Program-made: the position numbers and the translations under genes
Shown: positions 43,320 through 53,999 of the stretch, in pieces
Position numbering within the stretch: the first letter of the stretch is position 1
Layout of the letters: every line of letters begins with the position of its first letter
The notes under the pieces: generated by a model
What the model saw: only the letters and a program-made list of their open reading frames with translations
Databases searched by the model: none
What the model was told of the DNA's origin: nothing
Assembly (NCBI RefSeq): GCF_032362555.1
Contig: NC_083512.1
Coordinates: 3,274,001-3,338,000 of the forward strand
Direction of reading: 5' to 3'
DNA from: Amyelois transitella
Lineage: Eukaryota; Arthropoda; Insecta; Lepidoptera; Pyralidae
Length of the DNA: 64,000 bases

Positions 43320-45655
43320 ATGTGTGACGAGTATGAACTGTTTGAGTTTTTGGAAAGTGATTTCAACGAATCCAGAATGGCAAATAAAAAGAAACGTTTC
43401 AGGAACAGAAAATAAGGATCCTTTTGACTTAGATGAAAATGCTTTCATCAAGGAGTACAGGTATGTAAATGTTCACATATCAACCGCCTTATGCTCTATT
43501 ATATAGAAAGATCGATCTCTCTCTTCTCAACAACATGATAACATAATTACTCGTATCTTACTTGTCTAGGATAACTGCAGACTTGGTGCACAAACTTTAT
43601 TTATTTATGTACACAAAATTACATACAGGAGCATTTATTACAATAATTCTAGTACAAAGGTGCTACTTATTTCAAAAGAAATCTCTTCCAGTAGACCCAT
43701 GAGAGGAAAGATGAATTTTAGAGTGGTATGGCGTGTGCATAAATAACGTTTAACATATTTAACTAAACATACATGCTAGTACTTTCATAATTAAACATGG
43801 AATAATTAAATAAATGACAGTAATAAACTACATAAACATACCAATATAAACATATAATATATATAAGTCTATTTGGAGAGATAATAGTCTTTAATTCGTC
43901 GTTTGAATGAAGAGAGAGTTTGGGAACATTGTGAAGAGCTGGAGCCAATAATGGCAAAAAGCTCTAAAAGAGCAACTGATTTAAGCATAGAAACAAAGGT
44001 CAATCAAGTTCCATAAAGTACAATAGGAGGATTACTATTAAAAGTTGTTTCCTAATAAGTTATATTTTTCAGGTGTTAACATCATTGTATTTCTATGGAC
44101 ATGGAGACTATCAAAAACCTGTTGGTCGATCACATTTTGTCACTCAGCAGACAGTTTCTACTGTACTTGCAGAAGTTACAACAGCCCTTAATTACATCAG
44201 TTTCAGGAACAAATATATAAAATTCCCACAGACTTATGAAAGTCGTCAGTTAAAAAGATTAAGGCACACTTATATTTACTTAGCTAATTTTATTTATATT
44301 ATATCAATAATTAAGTTTGATAACAATATGCCTTTTTTGCCTGCAGATTTTTCAATAAATTCGGTATCCCTGGTGTGATTGGATGTATAGATTGTACCCA
44401 TGTTCGCACAGTAAGGCCTAATGAGCATGAAGATAGATATTTCTGTAGAAAGAAATTCCATTCTCTAAATGTTCAGTTGGTAAATAAACTTTTATTTAAT
44501 AGTTTTATAGTATAATATATAACACATACAAACATGATCACATCTATGTCCCTTGCGGGGTATTCAGAGCTAACAGTCCCAAAAATACTGATAGGCCGAG
44601 ATTAATGGTAGAATTGAGATAATGGTAGGTTGCTAGTCTGTCACCTTAAAAAAGAATCCCAAATTTATAAGCCTGTCCCTTATTATAGTTTCTGAGTCAG
44701 AAATTTAAACACCATGGGTTGAAAAGTGCAGAGGCCAGGCGATAATAGACTTCATGTTTATGAGTTGGCTAAAACTATTCTCCCATCAATGATTTTCTAA
44801 TATACTTACATTTTTTTTTCCATTGAGCCACTTTAGTAATTTGTAATTTTTCTTATTATTTTTTTTCAGATTTGTGATGGGGGTCAACAAATCCTAAGTG
44901 TTGATGCGAGTCATCCAGGGTCACTTCATGACTCATTTATATGGAGCCACCATCCTGTATGTTACCATTTAGAAAATTTAGGGTCTGAAGCAACATGGCT
45001 TTTAGGTAAGAAAACCTTTTATGGTGAACTTATTATAGCAAATAATATGAACAATATTGTTTGAAAGATATATTTTTAACACACTTTCAATTAAAACTAG
45101 ACCAATTAAAAACTTGAAATAAAATTTTAAAAGTCAAAAATATTTGTATACAATTTTAAAATAAAAAAGTATCATTTTTATATAAAATATGAATGTTCAA
45201 ATAAAATAAAAAAATAACAGAGTAATATGTTTATTTCCAGGTAACTTGGGTACTCACAATGAAGAACGATGATGACACCTATTTTGGATGCAGAACCAGA
45301 CACACCGGAAGCATATTATACACAAAAGCATGTAAAGGCTAGGAATGTTATAGAAAGAACTATAGGTCTTCTCAAAGCACGTTTCCGGTGTCTCTTGTGC
45401 CACAGGGTGTTGCATTATCAACCACAGGTTGCTGGCTTCATTACAAATGCTTGTGTAATATTGCACAATATTTGTAATGAAAACAACTTGCCTGAAGTAA
45501 GGTTGACAGAAGAAGAGCAAGCAAGGGAAGTTGCACAACAACCACCAGTGGAAGCTCTTCATGAACCAGCTGAGCAACACAACATTGAGCTTCAACGTGG
45601 TATATCTACACGGCGGGATCTTGTGGCACGTCTCTGGGCTCTTTGCCGTACCTGA
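43320..45655 (+). pseudogene. Harbinger (HARBI1-like) transposase, frameshifted
   Basis: The transposase would cut and rejoin element ends through a DDE centre. Coding blocks are 43320-43460, 43888-43998, 44073 to about 44250, 44347-44479, 44870-45005 and 45241-45655. Landmarks are 'DPFDLDENAFIKEYR', 'KRATDLSIETK', 'GDYQKPVG', 'FGIPGVIGCIDCTHV' (first Asp), 'HPGSLHDSFIW' (second Asp), 'MMTPI' and 'VIERTIGLLKARFR' (Glu). The end 'ACVILHNICNENN' is typical. Breaks: a frameshift inside the first block (between 'RFRNRK' and 'KDPFDL'), and at 45241-45268 the frame leading to MMTPI is reached only through a shift plus a stop. The donor after 44250 is also unclear. The catalytic triad survives but the protein cannot be made intact. 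I describe it as broken and do not reconstruct it. Confidence 0.8.
44525..44690 (-). repeat. SINE family A fragment inside Harbinger intron
   Basis: Contains 'gatcacatctatgtcccttg', 'tagaattgagataatggtag' and 'agcctgtcccttat'. It is younger than, or inserted into, the transposon. Confidence 0.6.
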
Positions 45656-46141
45656 AAATAAAAAAATAGAATTTTATTATTAAGCAGATTTTTATTCAAT
45701 AATATTTCATTTTTAAAAGTTATAAGTAGCTATGCAGGTAGATTATGAACAAAAATCTTTTTCATTTAATATTCATCAAAGTAATATAGTTTTTTTTATT
45801 GTTATTAAATTCAATTAAATACCAATATTTTATTATGTAAAAGCATAAAAGTACATATTCAATCTCTCTTTTTTCTTTTTTAAAAGTAGTTCTAGTTTTA
45901 ATTTTGCTCATTCCAAAATGACATATTTTAAAATAAATTAATAATTATAATAAAAATTAAAACATTTTTTTATTTTAAATATATACAAAACATTCTGTAA
46001 TTTGCAGAAAAGTGAATATCTCAAATAAAATTTCAAGTTATTAATGGATTAGCTATACTAATATTATTAAGAGAAATGACATTTTGAAATGGTTTACTGG
46101 ACCAATTTTGATGAATTTGGCACATTGAATAAATTAATTAT

Positions 46142-47217
46142 TGCTCACCTTCTTCTAATTATAGCCACTAATTCACGGAAGAGACAAATAGCTTCTTGAA
46201 GTATTAAACTACTTGCAGCTTCAGTAGCAGCCCTCTGTCGTGCAGCTTCAACTATTTGCACCCTTGCTTCTGCGGCTGTTAAATGAGCACGTCGGCGCCG
46301 TCGCCTAGGTTGTGGCGGGGCTTCAGCCTGTACCACTAGGTACTTCGACGCCGACAGCCTCATCAGAGACAGCTGCTGCGTAGCTTTGTGAAGGATCTGA
46401 TGATGCAGTAGTAATTTCTACAGCTGCAGGTAGAGAATCTGCCTCGATAGAACTAACAGTTTGAGATACCTGAAATTAACAATTGAAATATTCATTCATA
46501 CAATCACATTCTTATACCTTAGGAGTAGACAGAGCTTACAGTCTCAAAAAGACTTAAAGCATTGAATTATTCATTTATATAATCACATTCTTTGACCTTA
46601 GGGAGTAGACAGAGCCAACACAGTCTCAAAAGGGCTATGCCATGCTCAGCTGTATGGCTTTATAATGTAATCAAATTGTTAAATATATTATACAAAATAC
46701 AATCAGTATGGTCATCACTAGGCTACTATGATTTAGTCTATTCACTTATTTTTATGTACTAAGCGCCTATGACAACACATTTTGAGATCATGATGCTTTA
46801 GTCAATAAATATTAATGTTTTATCTTAGTCTAATAAAAATGAAATTGAATACATACACTAGAAGGAAGTTCTAACCATTCTTCTGCAATGGATTCGACTT
46901 CAATACCTCGAATGCCAGAGGGGCTAGCTTCAGGTCTCATATCATCCTAAAAATAAATGGTTTCATTAATACATATATAACATTTTTGTATTATTTTATA
47001 ATTTGTAGGCTTTAATGTATTTAAGGGATCTTACCTGCAATGGGTTCACCTGCACCGCTGGTAGACCCATGCCATAATCCTCACCGAGGATACTTAAAAA
47101 TTTTATATCTATTTCTGTTAGCTCTTCCCCACTTGGCGGGCCCCCTCCTGTCCTGCTGCTGCTCTCTCGAATTGTTCTATTTTTACGTTTTATTTTGCCC
47201 TTCAGGTCCACCCAGTA
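46142..47217 (-). pseudogene. Harbinger Myb/SANT-like DNA-binding protein, frameshifted and 5'-incomplete
   Basis: This is the second gene of Harbinger elements, which helps bring transposase to the ends. Minus-strand blocks: 47035-47217 ('WVDLKGKIKRKNR', then 'RTGGGPPSGEELTEID' and 'FLSILGEDYGMGLPAV'), about 46858-46945 ('ASPSGIRGIEVESIAEEWLE'), and about 46145-46474 ('VSQTVSSIEADSLPAA' and on). The last block changes frame at about 46335 before the Arg-rich end 'PPQPRRRRRRAHLTAAEAR'. The upstream exon that should hold the first part of the trihelix was not found in 47218-47900. It is non-functional as read. Confidence 0.65.
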
Positions 47218-48020
47218 CTAAAACTAATGAGACTGCGTCTGGTTTGTTGTTGATTTGCACTAAAATTAAAAAAATACTTTGGTGAAGGCAGTTTGTTAAA
47301 AATATCCCATATTATGTATTTATGCCTTATTATAAGAAAACACTTTCTACTTACGACATAATATAGTTTTCTTGTAAAATAAATAATAGACTCAAAAATT
47401 AAGAATATTAAAAATCACTGCGATCCGGCAAACTTCTAAAACTGTTGTGAGGTAAGGCGCGTCGACTTAAAAAGCCGTGACAAGTAAAAAAAGGGATATT
47501 TCAAGTGGTTGCAGAACGGCTCTACATATTAAAAACATTATTTATGACTTAAGGACGAATTTAAAGTTATCGAAAACTTTCAAGTATCACTCAAGTATTC
47601 TAGCAGGTACCTAACCTACCTACTTCAAATTTATGTGACAGGCCGATTCGTTCGGACGGTCGTTCGAAACCATTTTAAACTAACATTTATTGATAACAAT
47701 AACGCTATTGAATTTATACAAATAAAAGTATTTTATAGTGTGCAACAGTGCATTGTAATTCAGCAAAATTTAGGGTAACTTCATATTTAATTAAATTTAT
47801 AAGTATTTGTTATCTTTAATTATATTATTATTGTATTATTATGGTATTATTATTTTTATTAGAGGTTTGAACGTTTCTTTATTGACATCTCCACATTGAG
47901 CCATAGACAAAATAACCGTTCATCATTCAGCTTAAACCGTTCACCTTATAAGACGTCATGGTACGAGTTTTGAGCAGGCCTGCTAATAAACTGCCTTAAT
48001 ATTTGAACGGTTCTATAAAA

Positions 48021-48043
48021 CGTTGTGGTAAGCCTCCAGGCAC
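48021..48043 (-). repeat. right terminal inverted repeat of Harbinger element
   Basis: Reads cgttgtggtaagcctccagg plus cac on the plus strand. Its complement matches the left end. Confidence 0.7.
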
Positions 48044-48350
48044 CACAAGGTACATTTTTATCGTGGTTTTAAAAGTGTAAAAAAGCAATTGTTATACTTA
48101 ACTTAATATATATTCTAAGCCTTAATGGCAAGGCAAACAGCAACACTTAAAAATTAACGTCAATGCAATTCTGTCAGTCTGACTGAATTGCATTTGTTGT
48201 ATTCCTTGTTCTTTCTTCATTTCATTTATATCATAATATTTGCTGAGTTGAATTTGTTTTTGGAAATTGTTCAGCGATATTTAAAGTAAATGACTGATTG
48301 AGTTGAAAATGTGAAAGTTCTTCTATTTACTTGATAAGCCAATACTCACA

Positions 48351-50798
48351 ATGGGAACCAACGGTAATGGTAGGCGCGGCGGAGTAAAACTGATTGACTC
48401 GCGCCGCACAGAAGAGGGAGAATGCGTGAATGACATGGATAGCCCAGAGCTGGATTTCATATATGATGACTGTGATACACAAGCTAACGAAATAGCAGAG
48501 CTGTACAGCTACACAGAACATCCTGAATTTCAACGCAACGTCAAAGCTTTCGAAGATATAATGGAGGAATTCAACTTTCCACCTAGTTGGCAAAGTTTAG
48601 AAAAAACACAACAACGAACAGTGATTATGAAGTTATTGGAACACTTGGATGTTGCAGTGACTGAAATCCGTATGCGAGCCACGCGTTGTATATTTTATTT
48701 AGCACAAGGATGTTGGGCTGAGGTGCAATCTGATGCTGAGCAAGCCTACTGGGCTCGTACCAACGTAATGACCTTGTACGACATGGGTGCATTCTCCGCA
48801 TTTGTGGAACTTTTGAATTTGGAAATAGTCAATTGTAGTACTGCCATGGCTTCAAGAAAACTGGCTGAATCTTTGGCAGATTCAACCAATCTTCGAGTGA
48901 TATTGTCAGTATTATATTTGATGACAGAATACATGAGAACTGAAAAAGATAACCCAGAATCTGAATATGCGCATTTGGTGAAAAACTTTAAAGAAGAACT
49001 TGGGACCCCATTTGGTGAAGAGTTGCTGCCTGTCAAGTTACTTAGTATGGTCACTCATTTATGTGCAGGTACTGCACCACATTTCCCCATGAAAAAGGTT
49101 CTTCTTTTATTGTGGAAGATTCTTCTTGTATACTTGGGTGGCTCAAAAGAGTTAAAAGAGAAGAAAATAAAGCTCAGAGAAAAGTATGGACTTGAACCAT
49201 TATCTGAAGATACTTTGGAGATTGTGAAAGGAATGCGGGCCAGTTCACCACCTCCCAGTGCAGCTGACATGTTGGAAAATCAAAGCTTTGTGCCAAGGAA
49301 ACTGAAAGATAATGAGAGAGCTATAAGACGTCAAACCTTCATGAAGCAAACATCTCTCGATGAATCTGACGAGCAAATATTTGTTGACAAAGAAGAAACT
49401 GCCAATGATTCTGAGGACTATGGAATTTCCATGGAATTCCAGGAAATGCCTCCTGAGAATACAAGGAATGATAATCCTTATTATATGTATTTTAAGCAGT
49501 TCGACAGCCCCCCACCTCCTCCCCCCTTGCCACGAAGTTTGCCGTGGCAGTCTAAAGTGCGTCAGAGGGATATTGACATGTTTTTGGATAATGTTCGAGT
49601 AAAGTTTGTGGGCTACTCCCTACCAGGGGACAGGCAAACCATAGCTGGTCTACCTCAGCCTATCCACGAAGGGATAGATATTCTGAAAAGGCACATGTAC
49701 ACCAGTATATCAGAAATTCAAATAGAAAGAGAGCTAGAAATAGCTCGGAGTCCGCTCACAAAAGGAGAAAAGGAAGTTGAAGAAACAGAGGTTGAGATTC
49801 TCTACAGAGCGATGCTTCCAAACCTGCCGCAGTATATGATAGCCCTACTGAAAATATTGCTGGCTGCAGCACCAACATCTACAGCAAAGACTTACTCAAT
49901 AAACATAATGGCAGATTTACTACCTGAAGAAATGCCTATGACAGTTCTACAATCTCTGAAACTGGGAATTGATGTTAATCGCCACAAAGAGATTATTGTG
50001 AAAGCTGTTACAGGCATTTTATTATTGTTATTGAAACACTTTAAACTGAGCCATGTCTACCAGTTTGAATTTATGTCACAACACCTTGTGTATGCTAACT
50101 GCATGCCTTTGGTATTGAAGTTTTTCAATCAAAACATTTTGTCATATGTGGGAGCTAAGAACTCCCTTCCTATATTCGAATTCCCTGCATGTGTTATTGG
50201 TGAACAGCCTGACTTAACTAAGGAATGTTTGGAAATTGGAGATTCATCAGTTCCATATTCATGGCGGAATGTTTTCTCGTGCATCAACTTGCTTCGGATT
50301 TTAAACAAGCTCACAAAATGGAAGAATGCTAGAATCATGATGTTGGTTGTTTTCAAGAGTGCTCCAATATTGAAACGGACACTAAAAGTAAGACATGCAC
50401 TGATGCAATTTTATGTGTTAAAATTATTGAAGATGCAAACTAAATACTTGGGACGGCAATGGAGGAAAACAAATATGAAAACAATTAGTGCTATTTATTC
50501 AAAAGTAAGGCACAGGCTCAATGATGACTGGGCGTTTGGGAATGATGTTGATGCTAGACCTTGGGATTTCCAAGACGAGGAGTGTGCTCTTAGGGTCAGC
50601 GTGGATCGTTTCAACTACAGAAGATATGGTACTGGAGGAGACCATGCATTAGATCTGACACCAGTTGAGACTGACATTAACAGTGTTCTGGAGACCAGTA
50701 TAGATCTTGATGAAGAGTTCAAGGAAAATTATGAGGCATGGCTTGAACAAGAAGTCTATAACAATGAGATTAATTGGGATATATTATTGGCTACATAA
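48351..50798 (+). CDS. Strip: striatin-interacting protein (Strip), STRIPAK subunit, intronless
   Basis: Strip is a core scaffold of the STRIPAK phosphatase-kinase complex (PP2A, striatin, Mob4, GCK kinases), acting in the cytoplasm on Hippo, Ras-MAPK and endosome/microtubule control (family knowledge). It is one uninterrupted frame of 815 residues, against about 840 in human STRIP1. The N1221 domain covers roughly residues 40-330 ('DSPELDFIYDD', 'YTEHPEFQRNVKAFEDIMEE', 'EIRMRATRCIFYLAQGCWAE'). A phospho-type linker with 'RRQTFMKQTSLDE' follows, with a Pro tract near 386-395 ('SPPPPPPLPRSLPW'). The DUF3402 domain spans about 400-790 ('LPQYMIALLKILLAAAPTS', 'NCMPLVLKFFNQNI', 'NLLRILNKLTKWKNARIMML'). 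It begins about 300 bp right of the Harbinger element, so that transposon borders or overlaps its promoter. Poly(A) signals lie at 50885-50890 and 51272-51277. The absence of introns is odd next to multi-exon neighbours. Confidence 0.95.
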   Translation: MGTNGNGRRGGVKLIDSRRTEEGECVNDMDSPELDFIYDDCDTQANEIAELYSYTEHPEFQRNVKAFEDIMEEFNFPPSWQSLEKTQQRTVIMKLLEHLDVAVTEIRMRATRCIFYLAQGCWAEVQSDAEQAYWARTNVMTLYDMGAFSAFVELLNLEIVNCSTAMASRKLAESLADSTNLRVILSVLYLMTEYMRTEKDNPESEYAHLVKNFKEELGTPFGEELLPVKLLSMVTHLCAGTAPHFPMKKVLLLLWKILLVYLGGSKELKEKKIKLREKYGLEPLSEDTLEIVKGMRASSPPPSAADMLENQSFVPRKLKDNERAIRRQTFMKQTSLDESDEQIFVDKEETANDSEDYGISMEFQEMPPENTRNDNPYYMYFKQFDSPPPPPPLPRSLPWQSKVRQRDIDMFLDNVRVKFVGYSLPGDRQTIAGLPQPIHEGIDILKRHMYTSISEIQIERELEIARSPLTKGEKEVEETEVEILYRAMLPNLPQYMIALLKILLAAAPTSTAKTYSINIMADLLPEEMPMTVLQSLKLGIDVNRHKEIIVKAVTGILLLLLKHFKLSHVYQFEFMSQHLVYANCMPLVLKFFNQNILSYVGAKNSLPIFEFPACVIGEQPDLTKECLEIGDSSVPYSWRNVFSCINLLRILNKLTKWKNARIMMLVVFKSAPILKRTLKVRHALMQFYVLKLLKMQTKYLGRQWRKTNMKTISAIYSKVRHRLNDDWAFGNDVDARPWDFQDEECALRVSVDRFNYRRYGTGGDHALDLTPVETDINSVLETSIDLDEEFKENYEAWLEQEVYNNEINWDILLAT

Positions 50799-53700
50799 TT
50801 TACATTTCAGCATTGATACAGCAATTCTAATTAGTCTGTGCCCTTGATTCAGAGTAATTGAAGCAAAAGACACTTTAAATAGCAAATAAAACAAATATAA
50901 ATATAAAGTTACAAATAAATGTAATGCATGTGTTAAGTTTTTGAGCTTTTCCAATATGTGAGCATCACCATGATTATATGGGCACAGTCTAAAATAAAGA
51001 GGATTCTATTGAATTAAAGTCAACATTATATGTAGTAATAGTTTTGAAGTATGAGTAGTTGGATTTTGTGTTTGATAGACTAGGAGAATTATTTCTCTCA
51101 CAGAAAACAGCTAGAGGTATACCTTAGTACTTATGAATTTGTAAAGATGTTTAAAGTTGTACTGTTTTTCAACATTTTATAAATACGACCTTCATTCATT
51201 GAGTGAAATTGTCTAAATTGTTTCGTAGTGTGTAGACTTAATCATGATGTTTTATTTATTATGCATGCATCAATAAAATTATGGTAATTTTCTAGTTTTA
51301 AAAAATGTGTAATATTAGTAAATGTAAACAAACATACTCATTATTAGATCAACATTATGACGAATTAGTTATGAATTGGATCATGTTTTTTGATTTGGAC
51401 ATGAGTCATGTTAAAAACAAGACCATCAAAAATTTAACAACAGGTAGGGTTTTGGAAACCAACTCTACTTAATGAAATGAACACAGTTGTCGCAATATGT
51501 ACTTTTAAAAAGCTTATCGAATATTCAGTTATATATATCCATGTGTAAAAGTCGAATAAATTTTAAGATAATGTAAATATGTTTTTTTTTTATTCAACAC
51601 TGTAGTTTGCATCTACCAGGTGAATAAAAATCTTGTAAGTATCGAAAACGTGATATTTTACTAGTTGAAGATCTTTCTTAATTATCTAGTGTGTTATAAA
51701 GAGAAGAAATAGACTTGAGTCATGAGAATATACGGCTGTGATAGAGATCTATGAAGGTCGTAGAAGGTGTGGAGTGTATGTGTGTGCTGTTTTATGGGAA
51801 TAAGGATAGTTTTTTTAGCACAGGTATCCGCGATGGAGTGGTCCTTTGTCAACGACCAAATGGCACAGTTATTTTTGGTATCTAGGAGCGAACTAGGCAA
51901 GAATCCAGGATTTACTCACTACGTGTATCCCTTATGTTAGGTACACAATGTATTAAACATAATTGCATTATTTTTTAATGACAACGCCATCTACAAACAA
52001 AAAAAATACCATACAAGCATTAGCATTTAATAGTTTTACTATTCGCTACTAGATGTCACTCGTAGCTAAACCGCAACGCACATCAATAATGTGAAACCCG
52101 TTAATAAGCGGTATAAGTTTTACTCACCAACAGATGGCACTTTTGATAATTATAAAGTTCCAGATTCGGAACAAAATACGTAACTTCTAATCTAAATCTA
52201 AGTAAAATATCAAATAAAAGTCACGATATAACTCAAGCGATAATTGAATCCAAATAAGCTTCATTTATTGGCTCTACTTTCATACTTCCTCATATGTACG
52301 CGTTACGTATTTTATCCATTCTTGTCACTCCACTCATCCATCTTAACATTCCCATTTCACATGCATGCAGTTTCCTTTCATCAGTCGCTTTCGTTGCCCA
52401 TTACTCTGCTCCATGCAGAATGACAGGTCTGATGAAAGATTTAAGTAAGAACCTATCAATCGAAATTTGTTTTTGCGTTAGGTTTAAGTTATATTGCCTT
52501 TGTTACCATTTACTTACGACATCTACGAAGTAAAGATGGGCCTATAACGTAGATTGATCCTCTTTATTGCCTGTTATTTGGACCTCAACCTCTTGCTGCA
52601 ATCATTGTCTAGAGTTTAGAGAAGGGTCAAAAATAAAATAAATAAATAAAAATCCTACTTTTACCTATTTACTTTACACAAAATGAAGAAACATAATTTC
52701 GAGAAAATCTCCCACGAAGTTTTACGTATAATCCTGTAAATACATAACTTATGTACTTAATAGGTACCTAGGTATAGTATCTCAACTATAGTTTTATTTG
52801 GAAAGCGTAACGCAAAATTTGACCTCCGTGATGCCAGAAAAATGACATTACCTACTAGGTAGTACCTGTTAAGTACTGGATTTTCATTCGCAAATTTATT
52901 ACTGAATTTCAGCTGGCCTTCTGCTTTTTTTACGCTATTACTTGGTAACTAGAATGAAAGTAACTAGGTAATTAAAGTTGAGGTAGTACTTTAACCTATC
53001 AGGACTATATGAAAGCGAAAAAAACTAGTTCTTTTTAAACTTATCGTCCCACACCGGTAGGAGCTGCGTATAATTATTCATCATCCTACCAGTTAGAAGC
53101 ACCCTATTCCGCCCCCCGCAGATCTTAAGTGCCCCACTCTGGCGGTAAAAGGATCCATTGTTGTATTACAAATGTTCGGATGTCATATTTCGGACGGCCG
53201 ACGTGGGAACAAACCATATTGCCCGCTTAAGCGCCATTAAAAACCTTTATATCTTCGCGGTAAAATGATCCATTAAGTAAGTAATTTGCATCACGCTATG
53301 CTGTTGAGATTTGATAGCACTTTGAATAAAAAGGGTGACAATTTTGTTTTTGGGATAACAATCTATTAGATTTTGTCAATACTTAAATGATAATATCAAC
53401 GTGAACCAAGCAGTCACTTCGGGGATTTACATTGCCCTTCTCTCTCCTCCTGGCTTTACCTTTTTTCCCGGCTGCTTTGGTCCCGGTTACATCCTCATTC
53501 CTCTGGAGAGGAGCCCGGGGTATGCTTTTGACTATGGTTTCTTTAATTTTATATGCCAATATCAAAATAATGTGATGTCTTATTGAAATCGTGAAGAGGC
53601 GTGAAGCAATGACGCGTATACAAACACGTAACTTATGGGCCAAAAACAACGTTTGTTCTGGTCGAGTCTTCCTTGAAGACAAGACAGAAAGAAAGCTCTG

Positions 53701-53999
53701 AAGCTATACGGTACTATCCCCAGGCTCCATCCTAGGACGCAATTGAAACGACAAGAGCATTTCCTATTTAGAAAACTGAGAAATCTTGAAATATTTCTTT
53801 CTTATATAGAAAACTCAACGCATTTATCTCTAAATCGTTTCCGTTAGCGATGCATCTACCTACCACAGTTAGACGCACGCATTCAAGATCTAATCTCCTC
53901 ACATTTTCCGCTCTATAACCCGTATAATCTCTTTTGATGCGAATATGACATTCATTTTTATGCAGCAAACTTTAAGTGTCGCACGCAAAATTCGTCGCA
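50799..53999. other. Strip 3' UTR and intergenic repeat-bearing DNA
   Basis: The 3' UTR runs to about 50910 or 51300 by the poly(A) signals. Beyond it I see only AT-rich DNA with a LINE relic at 52285-52460 and an inverted SINE B fragment at about 53405-53540. An open 99-codon minus frame at 53383-53682 overlaps the SINE and has no coding character. The next gene starts at 54000. Confidence 0.5.
52285..52460 (-). pseudogene. RTE-type LINE reverse-transcriptase fragment
   Basis: The minus strand reads 'KSFIRPVILHGAE', a stop, 'WATKATDERKLHACEM' and 'MLRWMSGVTRMDKIRNAYI'. This is the well-known stretch just after the RT palm in RTE-clade retrotransposons. It is truncated at both sides and interrupted by a stop. 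Confidence 0.75.

Larger units (their letters stand above)
42879..48043 (+). mobile_element. PIF/Harbinger DNA transposon, about 5.2 kb, decayed
   Basis: The element is bounded by matching inverted ends reading 'ggaggcttaccac(g/a)acg' inward (about 42884-42901 and the complement at 48021-48038). Subterminal repeats include 'ataagacgtcatggtac' near the right end and its relative near the left. It carries two genes facing each other, a DDE transposase on plus and a Myb/SANT-like gene on minus, which is the standard Harbinger arrangement. Both genes are split by introns and carry frameshifts. A 3-bp target duplication could not be recognised, so the exact ends are uncertain by a few bases. A minus-strand SINE A copy sits inside the transposase region. 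Confidence 0.8.

Noticed and set aside
43888-43998. Minus-strand reading of this stretch looked like the end of a LINE reverse transcriptase.
   Set aside because: The plus strand reads cleanly as an exon of the Harbinger transposase (ending KRATDLSIETK) with correct splice sites and phase.
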